Origin: G965240465 sp965249525
GTDB taxonomy: Bacteria > SAR324 > JACQKK01
Assembly (NCBI GenBank): GCA_965249525.1
Contig: OZ252237.1
Location: forward strand, 868,001 to 932,000
Length of the DNA stretch: 64,000 nt
Direction of reading: 5' to 3'
Shown: in pieces, positions 9,673 to 17,030 of the stretch
Position numbering within the stretch: position 1 is the stretch's first letter
Layout of the letters: the number at the start of each line of letters is the position of its first letter
Notes under the pieces: model-generated
What the model saw: the letters and a program-made list of their open reading frames with translations, nothing else
Databases searched by the model: none
What the model was told of the DNA's origin: nothing
Made by a program: the position numbers and the translations under genes

Positions 9673-10701
9673 CTAGTTTCTTGCAGGTTTTTGTTTGGAC
9701 AGCAGCTGCTTTTCCCAATGGATGGTGTGTTCTATCATCAGGGAGAGTTTGCTAAGGGAAGGCTTCCAATTAAGAACTTGTTGAATGCGGGAAACATCGG
9801 CGATGATACAGGCAACATCGCCTGGGCGGGGTTGGGCTTCCTGGACAGGGAGGGATTTTTTGGTAATATTTTCTGTGGTTTGGATAATTTCTTTCACTGA
9901 AAGGCCTTGACCAGAACCGCAGTTCAGGATGCGTGGGGTATGGGGTTTGAGCTTATTGCTCAGCAATAAGTCCAGGGCAAGCAGGTTTGCTTGGGCTGTG
10001 TCTGAAACATGGACATAGTCACGTATGGCTGAGTTGTCGGGAGTAGGAAAGTTGGTGCCGTAGAGATGCAGATATGGCTGCAGCTTGAGAGCCGTTCGGC
10101 AAGCCAGTTGGATGATATGGATAGGTTTGGGGTTGCAATTGCCGCTGCGTCCTTGAGGGTCTGCGCCAGCGACATTGAAATAGCGAAGTATTATAAAGTT
10201 GGGCCCGCCGGCATTGTAGGCGTCTTGCAAGAGATATTCTGCCATCAGTTTAGAATGTCCATAAGGATTGGGAGGGGTTTGGGTGATAGATGCTTCTTTG
10301 ATGGGTTGTGGAGTATTTGGCGGATAGACGGAGGAGGAGGAGGCAAACAGCAGATTGGGAATGCGATGTTGGATACAGGCTTGAAGCAGGGCAAGGGTGG
10401 AGCAAAAGTTGTTTTGATAATAGCGTACGGGTAGTTGAACAGATTCTGGGGCAGAGATGCTGGCGGCGAGGTGAATAACGGCTTGGACAGGGTATTTGGT
10501 AAAGATGCTGTCTAGCAGGACGGGGTTGCTGATGTCTCCCTGAATCAGTTCTGCTTGAGGCGGACGGGGGGTGTCGGCATGGGCAGAGAAATCATCCACT
10601 AGCACCAAATGGAAGTATTCCGCCAGCAGCCATGCCGTGTGGCTGCCGATAAAGCCTGCCCCTCCAGTGATAAGGATACTGGGAGTGGAAGAAGTCATCA
10701 A
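9673..10701 (-). CDS. galE: UDP-glucose 4-epimerase
   Basis: NAD-dependent epimerase of the extended short-chain dehydrogenase family, interconverting UDP-glucose and UDP-galactose (or the N-acetyl forms) for surface sugars. The NAD-binding GGAGFIGSH is at the N-terminus, SSSSVYPP supplies the catalytic Ser/Thr region, YGHSK the YxxxK pair, and LRYFNVAGADPQGRSG is the GalE-type substrate segment. 342 residues is a normal length. It is divergent from the GT2 glycosyltransferase gene at 10866, with a 164-bp shared upstream region, so both may serve glycan synthesis. Confidence 0.9.
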   Translation of the reverse strand: MMTSSTPSILITGGAGFIGSHTAWLLAEYFHLVLVDDFSAHADTPRPPQAELIQGDISNPVLLDSIFTKYPVQAVIHLAASISAPESVQLPVRYYQNNFCSTLALLQACIQHRIPNLLFASSSSVYPPNTPQPIKEASITQTPPNPYGHSKLMAEYLLQDAYNAGGPNFIILRYFNVAGADPQGRSGNCNPKPIHIIQLACRTALKLQPYLHLYGTNFPTPDNSAIRDYVHVSDTAQANLLALDLLLSNKLKPHTPRILNCGSGQGLSVKEIIQTTENITKKSLPVQEAQPRPGDVACIIADVSRIQQVLNWKPSLSKLSLMIEHTIHWEKQLLSKQKPARN

Positions 10702-10865
10702 AGAAGGGGGTTCCTAGTGTATGCCTGTAAAATAAGCAGGGGTATATGGTATTAGGTACATCAAGGTACTCTTGATAGATATGTGGAAGCAAGAGCAAAA
10801 GAAACAGCGACTGCAAGCACAGTCTCCACAAACCACCCCCAACCAATTGGAGTGAAATGTCTTAA

Positions 10866-11816
10866 ATGTCGGCAACAGGAAAAGGACAGCAGAAGGTGTG
10901 TGTGGTGCTGCCTGTCTTCAATGAAGAAAGAAATATTGCCCCGCTTACAAAAGCTCTGATAGCAGCCCTGCAAGGGGAGTTATTTGAAATATTGTTTGTA
11001 GACGATGGTTCTCATGATGGCACTGTCAAAGCCGTGCATGCACAAATGCACCAAGATTCACGGATTAGGTTGGTAAGATTTACACGCAACTTTGGTCATA
11101 CAGTAGCAGTGTTGGCGGGTTTGCAGCACAACCAAGAAGCTGCTGCGATAATTATCATGGATAGCGATATGCAGCATCCTCCTGAACGGCTGCCCGATAT
11201 GCTTGCCAGCTGGCGGGCAGGTTTTCTAGTAGTACAAATGCAACGCATGAGCTATGAGAACACAATACTCAAGAGCATTTTATCCAAGGCCTTTTACCGC
11301 TTGATAAATCTTATTCTCCCTTATCCCTTAATACCAGGAGCGCCTGAATTTATGCTGCTGGACAGACAAGTGGTGGTCGCATTATTGGGATTTCAAGAAA
11401 AGAGATATTTGTGGCGGGGCATGGTCCGCTGGCTGGGCTACAAAAGTGCCGTTTTGCCCTATAAAGAATTATCGCGTTATGCGGGGCATTCCAGCTACAC
11501 CTTCTGGCCTAGTTTCAAATTGGCTAGTTCTGCCCTTTTTTCTCTAACACTGGCGCCTCTGCGGCTGGGATTTATCCTAGGTATCTTAGGGATGCTTATT
11601 TCTATTGCCCTGGGAGGCTATGCCCTCTGGCAAGGCATTACACAAAGTTCTGTTGAGGGCTGGGCCTCTTTGGTTCTCATCATTGTTTTTCTGGCTTCTA
11701 TCCAATTCATCATTCTTGGCATTCTTGGCGAATACCTTAGCATCGTGGTGCACAATATCCGCAATGTTCCTCCCTATGTCACCATTCCCGAAGATACCAC
11801 CACCAAAAATACTTGA
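10866..11816 (+). CDS. GT2 family glycosyltransferase (GtrB/DPM1-like)
   Basis: Transfers a sugar from a nucleotide sugar to a polyprenyl-phosphate carrier at the inner membrane. The GT-A fold is seen in LPVFNEERNI, FVDDGSHDGT and the DxD motif in MDSDMQHPPE (about residue 98); two membrane segments occupy about residues 230-250 and 262-290, as in GtrB and bacterial dolichyl-phosphate mannosyltransferase homologues. GGAG lies 12 nt before the ATG; the preceding ATG is followed at once by a stop. The stop codon shares a base with the next gene's start (TGATG), so translation is coupled to the pseudouridine synthase. The sugar cannot be told from sequence. Confidence 0.87.
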   Translation: MSATGKGQQKVCVVLPVFNEERNIAPLTKALIAALQGELFEILFVDDGSHDGTVKAVHAQMHQDSRIRLVRFTRNFGHTVAVLAGLQHNQEAAAIIIMDSDMQHPPERLPDMLASWRAGFLVVQMQRMSYENTILKSILSKAFYRLINLILPYPLIPGAPEFMLLDRQVVVALLGFQEKRYLWRGMVRWLGYKSAVLPYKELSRYAGHSSYTFWPSFKLASSALFSLTLAPLRLGFILGILGMLISIALGGYALWQGITQSSVEGWASLVLIIVFLASIQFIILGILGEYLSIVVHNIRNVPPYVTIPEDTTTKNT

Positions 11817-12709
11817 TGCCAAAACTCAGCTTCCAATACGTACGCCATAAAAGACCAGCAGAAACACTGCTGGAATTTCTCACCCGCAGATTTAAATATC
11901 ACTCCCCGTCTACATGGGAAAAACTTATCCACCACGGACAAGTCACCATAAATAATCACCCCACCTCTCCAAACCACATCCTGCATACCCAAGAACACAT
12001 CATCTACCACCGCCCAGACCTCCCCGAACCTTCAGTAAATACCAACTTCCGTATCCTCTACCAAGATGCAGACCTGCTTGCCGTTAGTAAATCCAACAAT
12101 ATCCCCACCTCTCCCTCAGGAAAATACTGGCACAACTGCTTGCTACACATTCTCCAACATAAACTCAATGCTCCCAGCCTCCGTGCAGTCCATCGCCTAG
12201 ACCGCGAAACCAGCGGCGTCAACCTCTTCGTCTTTGGAAAAGAAAATGCCCACATCCTGGGACTTGCCTTCCAAAAAAAACAAATCCGAAAAACCTACGC
12301 CGCCATCCTACAAGGACACCTCAAACAAAAACGCATCCAGGTCAACGCTCCCATCGCCAAGGATGCCAGCAGCAAGATTCATATCAAGCAAACCGTTTCC
12401 CCCGCAGGCAAACCCAGTCAAACCAACTTCTATCCCGTAAAACTACTCCGACACAATACCCTGGTCCATATCAGACCCCACACCGGTAGAACCCACCAAA
12501 TCCGCGTACATGCTGCCCACATTGGACATCCCATACTGTATGACAAAATCTATGCCCAAAATGAAGACGCCTTCCTAGCTTCCTTGCAAGCCATTGAGCA
12601 GCCTGATTCCCATCCCCACCAACTCCACGCACTCAGACTGCAGCTGCGACACCCACAAACCCAAAAATGGTTGACCATCCAAGATGCAGAGCATCAGCTG
12701 GATGCGTGA
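11816..12709 (+). CDS. RluA-family RNA pseudouridine synthase
   Basis: Isomerises uridine to pseudouridine in rRNA or tRNA. An N-terminal S4-like RNA-binding segment (about residues 14-55) precedes the catalytic domain, whose motif HRLDRETSG holds the catalytic Asp; later motifs KTYAAILQG and RPHTGRTHQIRVH are family-typical. 297 residues matches RluA/RluD. The ATG overlaps the stop of the upstream GT2 gene (TGATG), which favours this start over the TTG one codon earlier. Which RluA subtype it is, and so which uridine it modifies, is not clear. Confidence 0.9.
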   Translation: MPKLSFQYVRHKRPAETLLEFLTRRFKYHSPSTWEKLIHHGQVTINNHPTSPNHILHTQEHIIYHRPDLPEPSVNTNFRILYQDADLLAVSKSNNIPTSPSGKYWHNCLLHILQHKLNAPSLRAVHRLDRETSGVNLFVFGKENAHILGLAFQKKQIRKTYAAILQGHLKQKRIQVNAPIAKDASSKIHIKQTVSPAGKPSQTNFYPVKLLRHNTLVHIRPHTGRTHQIRVHAAHIGHPILYDKIYAQNEDAFLASLQAIEQPDSHPHQLHALRLQLRHPQTQKWLTIQDAEHQLDA

Positions 12710-12762
12710 CAAAGCAAGCCTGCTGCGCAGTACAACCTATGCAGCCTCCAACTACAATCATA

Positions 12763-13917
12763 TTATGTTGCGGCATAGGTTTTCAGTAAGTAGTCATCCG
12801 GGGTGATACCGATGCCAGGTTGTGAGGGAATTTGGAAATGTCCTTTTTGCGGGAGAGCAGAGGAGGGAATGAGGTGTGCTTCCAACTCAAGGTAAAACCA
12901 TTCTATGAGGGTATCAGGAAAGAGGGAGGCGAGGTGAAGTGTGGCAAGGAAGCCTCCACCAAAGTAGGGGGAGTGGGGCATCATTTTGAGTTTAGCGTCG
13001 GTGATATATTGTGCAGCATTGAGGAAGGCTGTAATACCACCGATTTTGGTAACGCTGGGTTGGAGATATGTTGCGGAGTTGAGGTTGGCGATGTGTTGGA
13101 AGTCTAAGAGGCTGGCGTTTTCCCCACAGGCAAGGGGGACGGGGGAGTTTTGTGCGATGTGTGCCAGGTTTTGGTAATCATCGGGTGGGTAGAGTGGTTC
13201 TTCCAGCCAGAAGATGTTGTAAGAGCCCATCATATGGGCTGCTTGTTGTGCTTGTGCTGTGTTCCAGGGGCAGTTGGTGTCCACCATCAGAGGAAGGTCT
13301 CCACAAGCCTGACGGGCGGCTTTAATATCTGCTTCTTGATGTTGATGGAGTTTAATGGCTGGCCATTGTTCTGCGGTTGCTTGGGCGCATTTTTCTGCGA
13401 CTGTGTCTGTATGAGGGTAGCGAAAGAGACTGGCATAGCCTGGCAGTGATTGTTTTGGTGATTGTTTTTGCGATTGTCCCAGCAGTTGCGCTAGGGGTTG
13501 TTGGTGTGCTCGTGCCAGCATGTCCCACAGGGCGATGTCTAGCCCTGAGTAGGCGAATTGCAGGATGCCATTGCGACCGAAGATGCTGAGCATGCGGTCT
13601 ATTTGCACCATCAGGTTGAAGATATCTTGTGGTGAGGCGATTTGTTTGCCGATGGCCAGGGGGATGATCACATCATCAAAGCAGGCTTTGACAGCGCGCC
13701 AGCAATTGTAGCCGAAGGCATCACCCCAGGCGACCATGCCATCTGAGGTTTGCAGACGGATGGGCAGGAGGTAGATTTTGCTCCAATCTTGACCTTGGAA
13801 GCCCCCTTGTGGTCCTCCGTGGCTGAAGGGAATGGCTAGGGGGATGCATTCCAGGTGTTCAATGGTCAGGGGTTTTTCTAGTGGGGGCAGCTTTAGAATG
13901 TTGGCGAGGATATTCAT
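12763..13917 (-). CDS. Mandelate racemase/muconate lactonizing enzyme family protein
   Basis: Enolase-superfamily enzyme that abstracts a proton next to a carboxylate, giving racemisation, dehydration or cycloisomerisation. Metal ligands are visible in VDTN (Asp), WLEEPL (Glu) and CGEN (Glu), and the C-terminal PHSPYFGGG supplies the His typical of the mandelate-racemase subgroup. The catalytic Lys motif is K-L-H rather than K-x-K. The frame is open 61 codons further up, into the crotonase gene, but MNILANILK at 13917 gives the family length of 384 residues and sits 43 bp after the crotonase stop. No clear Shine-Dalgarno. Last gene of a three-gene operon with an acyl-CoA synthetase and a crotonase; substrate unknown. 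Confidence 0.8.
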   Translation of the reverse strand: MNILANILKLPPLEKPLTIEHLECIPLAIPFSHGGPQGGFQGQDWSKIYLLPIRLQTSDGMVAWGDAFGYNCWRAVKACFDDVIIPLAIGKQIASPQDIFNLMVQIDRMLSIFGRNGILQFAYSGLDIALWDMLARAHQQPLAQLLGQSQKQSPKQSLPGYASLFRYPHTDTVAEKCAQATAEQWPAIKLHQHQEADIKAARQACGDLPLMVDTNCPWNTAQAQQAAHMMGSYNIFWLEEPLYPPDDYQNLAHIAQNSPVPLACGENASLLDFQHIANLNSATYLQPSVTKIGGITAFLNAAQYITDAKLKMMPHSPYFGGGFLATLHLASLFPDTLIEWFYLELEAHLIPSSALPQKGHFQIPSQPGIGITPDDYLLKTYAAT

Positions 13918-13960
13918 GGGAATGGGAAGAAATGCTGGAATAGGTAGGAGTTGGCGGGAA

Positions 13961-14731
13961 CTAGCGCCAGCGAGAAAAGTCTGGTTTGCGTTTTTGCAAG
14001 AAGGCTTGTGCCCCTTCTTGTTGTTCGCCGCTTTTGAAGAAATTGGGTGCAAGACGCGCCACGGTTTCGTCTTGGCGCAGGGGCAGAATGGGCGCAGCAT
14101 GTGCTTTGAAGGATGCTTTCAGCAGTCGCAAACAGGTGGGTGCTGCCTGTAAAATATCGTCTTCAAACCGTTGTACTTCGTCATCTAGTGCTGCCATGGG
14201 AACGACTGCATTCACCAATCCCCACTGCATCATTTGGGCAGCAGTGTAGCGGCGGCAGGTCATCCACATCTCTCGTGCGCGCTTGTGTCCTAGAATGTTG
14301 GCTGAATGCGCCACTGTAAAACCAGAGGCTGGCGACCCTACCCGTGGTCCGTTTTGACCGAAAATGGCATGCTCAGCAGCTACGGTGATATCACACACAT
14401 ACGCCATGTGGTTGCCACCACCAATGGCATAGCCATTCACACGTGCAATCACTGGTTTGGGACAGTCTAGGATATGGTGATGCAGTTGGTATTCATGCTG
14501 CTGGAAATCATCACTGGCCTCCCAGTTGATATCTCCTCCTGTACAAAAGGCGCGTTCACCAGTACCTGTAAGCACCACCACTCCCACCTGGCTGTCACCA
14601 CCTGCTTGACCTAATGCATGTTGAATTTCTTCCAGGGTACGGGGAGTGAAAGCATTCAGTACCTTGGGGCGATTGATGGTAATCCGTGCTGACAATTGGT
14701 GTACTTCATAAATAATATCTTGGTATTGCAT
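13961..14731 (-). CDS. Crotonase family protein, MenB/BadI-like
   Basis: Enoyl-CoA hydratase/isomerase fold acting on an acyl-CoA. The oxyanion-hole motifs are CTGGDI and YAIGGGN. The later half follows the naphthoate synthase (MenB) pattern closely: FGQNGPRVGS, ILGHKRAREMWM, GLVNAVVPM. MenB has a conserved Asp in GSFDGG; here the segment is GSPASG, so the Asp is absent and true MenB activity is doubtful. The MenB-like hydrolase BadI (ring opening of 2-ketocyclohexanecarboxyl-CoA) is one alternative; a general hydratase is another. It lies between an AMP-forming acyl-CoA synthetase and an enolase-superfamily gene on the same strand, suggesting a short carboxylic-acid pathway. Confidence 0.82.
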   Translation of the reverse strand: MQYQDIIYEVHQLSARITINRPKVLNAFTPRTLEEIQHALGQAGGDSQVGVVVLTGTGERAFCTGGDINWEASDDFQQHEYQLHHHILDCPKPVIARVNGYAIGGGNHMAYVCDITVAAEHAIFGQNGPRVGSPASGFTVAHSANILGHKRAREMWMTCRRYTAAQMMQWGLVNAVVPMAALDDEVQRFEDDILQAAPTCLRLLKASFKAHAAPILPLRQDETVARLAPNFFKSGEQQEGAQAFLQKRKPDFSRWR

Positions 14732-14824
14732 ATCTTTAGGAGAAGAGGGTTAAGAAGAATCTACAAAGAGGTTTTCCTGATTGTTAAAGCTGCCAATCAA
14801 AACTGCTGAGAGGCTGTTGACTGC

Positions 14825-16768
14825 TTATTGGTTGGCTTGCTGCTTATAGACTGCGCGGATGGCATCTATGGCTTCTTGATTGAGCAGTGAGGAGGTATCA
14901 CCAAGGTCTTCTTCGGTGAGGGCAGCCCTCACAGCCCTGCGCATGATTTTCATATTACGCGTTTTGGGAAGATCTTCTACCACCAGCACCAGATGCGGAC
15001 GCATGGAACTGCCCAGAGTATTTTGAATGAAATTGGTCAATTCTTGCTTCAGCAAATCCGAATTGCCGGGAAGCGGAACACACACCATGCAGATCTTGGT
15101 TCCTTTGAGTTTATCTGGAATACCTACCACTGCCACTTCTTTGAGTTTGCCACTATTCATGGCAGCATTTTCAATTTCTGCGGGACCCATGCGTTTGCCC
15201 GCCACCTTCATGGTATCGTCTGAACGCCCGTGAAGAAACCAGTGCCCGTCTTCATCTCGGCTGGCATAGTCGCCATGCACCCATAAGCCTGGGATGCGCT
15301 CCCAATAGTTTTCCAGATAGCGTTCGGGATTATTCCACAGCCCGCGGGTTAGTCCCATGGGATGCCGCTTCAATACCAGTTCCCCACGCATGCCAACAGG
15401 AACAGGCTGCCCCGCTTCATCCACCACATCTGCCCCCATCCCAGGAATGGCGATGGAAAAAGACCCCACTTTTAGTGGATGGTGCAAATCACACAACAAA
15501 ATAGAACCAGAGACTTCGGTGCCGCCAGCAGAATTCAAAATTGGCACACGGCGCTGCCCTACTACTTCAAATAGCCAGTTCCAAGCACGTTCTGTCCAGG
15601 GTTCTCCCCCGCTGATCACCATGCGCAGCCGAGAAAGATCGTGCTTTTTAACTTGATCTTCACCATAAGCCATCATTTGACGAATCAGTGCCGGTGCCAA
15701 TTCTACAAAAGTCACCCCATGTTCTGCCATCAGCCGCCAATAGCGATCCGTGGTGGGATAATCTGGCAGTCCTTCAGCCAGCAGCAAAGAACCTCCATGC
15801 AGCGTTGGCAAGGTAGCCAGCTTAGAACCTACCATCCAGCCCATGTCTGCCATGCAGAAATGGCGGTCACTCTCCCGAAAATCATTCAAAATGCCGTGAT
15901 CTAAAGCCATCTTGACTACCAGCCCCACTTGGTCATACACACAGCCCTTCGGTTTGCCTGTGGTGCCAGAAGTAAAATGCAGCACTGCAGGAGCTTCTGT
16001 TGGCATAGGTCGTGTGGGAAAATCCTCACGCCCGCTGGCTAAAAACTCTTCCCACCACACATCGCGACCTGTCTGCATGGGGCAAGAATCTCCCAAACGA
16101 GACACCACCACCTGTCGTATCTCCAACCCTTCCGCCGCTTGATCTGCTGTCTTTTTCATCTCTATACGCTTCCCCCGACGCAATCCCCCATCCGCTGTGA
16201 ACAATACCTTTGCTCCTGCCAATTCCAGCCGAGAACGCACCGCCTGCGGGCCAAATCCGGAAAACAACGGCATCACCACCGCCCCCAGGCGCACCACTCC
16301 AAAATATGCAATCAGTGCCTCTGGAATCAGCGGCAGGTACAAGCCACATACATCTCCCGCATCTATTCCCCATCTTTCCAATGCAGATGACACCCGACAA
16401 CTTAGGCGGTCAAACTGCTGATAACTCAACCGCTGTAATTCACCATCCTCACCCTCCCAAACCAGAAACTCTTTCTGATACACCTCTGTCCCCCGATGCC
16501 GATCCAGGCAGTTTAATGCCAAATTTGTTTCTCCTCCCACACACCACTTTACCCAAGGCAGCCCTTGGGAGTTATCCATCATCTGCTGATAGGGTTTAAA
16601 AAAACGAATGTCTGCAAACTGCAGTACTGCTTCCCAAAACCATGCAGGCTGCCGATAGGCCCTTTCTGACAGCGACTCAAAATCTCGCTCACCCACTTCA
16701 CGCAAAAATGCTGTCAGGTTGCTATTGGCAATCACTTCCCTAGAAGGCGTCCAGCGATATTTTTCCAT
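14825..16768 (-). CDS. AMP-forming acyl-CoA synthetase (acetyl-/propionyl-CoA synthetase-like)
   Basis: Activates a carboxylate to its CoA thioester through an acyl-adenylate. The phosphate-binding loop FTSGTTGKPKG (about residue 265), the YLENYW/GDYASRDEDGHW hinge region and the C-terminal TRNMKIMRR, which carries the catalytic Lys, are clear. The N-terminal extension and overall length of 647 residues match the Acs/PrpE branch rather than short fatty-acid ligases. It is the first gene of a three-gene minus-strand operon (93 bp to the crotonase). The substrate may be the acid handled by the two downstream enzymes rather than acetate. No strong Shine-Dalgarno precedes the ATG. Confidence 0.88.
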   Translation of the reverse strand: MEKYRWTPSREVIANSNLTAFLREVGERDFESLSERAYRQPAWFWEAVLQFADIRFFKPYQQMMDNSQGLPWVKWCVGGETNLALNCLDRHRGTEVYQKEFLVWEGEDGELQRLSYQQFDRLSCRVSSALERWGIDAGDVCGLYLPLIPEALIAYFGVVRLGAVVMPLFSGFGPQAVRSRLELAGAKVLFTADGGLRRGKRIEMKKTADQAAEGLEIRQVVVSRLGDSCPMQTGRDVWWEEFLASGREDFPTRPMPTEAPAVLHFTSGTTGKPKGCVYDQVGLVVKMALDHGILNDFRESDRHFCMADMGWMVGSKLATLPTLHGGSLLLAEGLPDYPTTDRYWRLMAEHGVTFVELAPALIRQMMAYGEDQVKKHDLSRLRMVISGGEPWTERAWNWLFEVVGQRRVPILNSAGGTEVSGSILLCDLHHPLKVGSFSIAIPGMGADVVDEAGQPVPVGMRGELVLKRHPMGLTRGLWNNPERYLENYWERIPGLWVHGDYASRDEDGHWFLHGRSDDTMKVAGKRMGPAEIENAAMNSGKLKEVAVVGIPDKLKGTKICMVCVPLPGNSDLLKQELTNFIQNTLGSSMRPHLVLVVEDLPKTRNMKIMRRAVRAALTEEDLGDTSSLLNQEAIDAIRAVYKQQANQ

Positions 16769-17030
16769 CGTTTTTTCTTAATAAAGCAGAGAGTTAAATT
16801 CATGCCGACAGCAATATCCGCCACCATTTAGCGTATGCTGGGACAACTTAGGGCAAAGCGCAAGAAAGAATCCCTCCACCCCCATTCATGGTAAAAACTT
16901 GGTTATTGTCGTAGGTTTTTATGGTAAACTACTATCACTATTATCAATACTATCAATTTTATGCCAGATGGACAATGACACTATGCCAGTTTTCATATGA
17001 CACAAAAAATGTTTTCAAGGAGATACAAAA

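Noticed and set aside
13918..14100. N-terminal extension of the mandelate racemase-like protein
   Set aside because: It overlaps the crotonase gene and reads as non-protein-like sequence; the start at 13917 gives the family length.
16026..16400. Second frame of 124 aa on the minus strand within the acyl-CoA synthetase
   Set aside because: Shadow frame of a well-supported gene.
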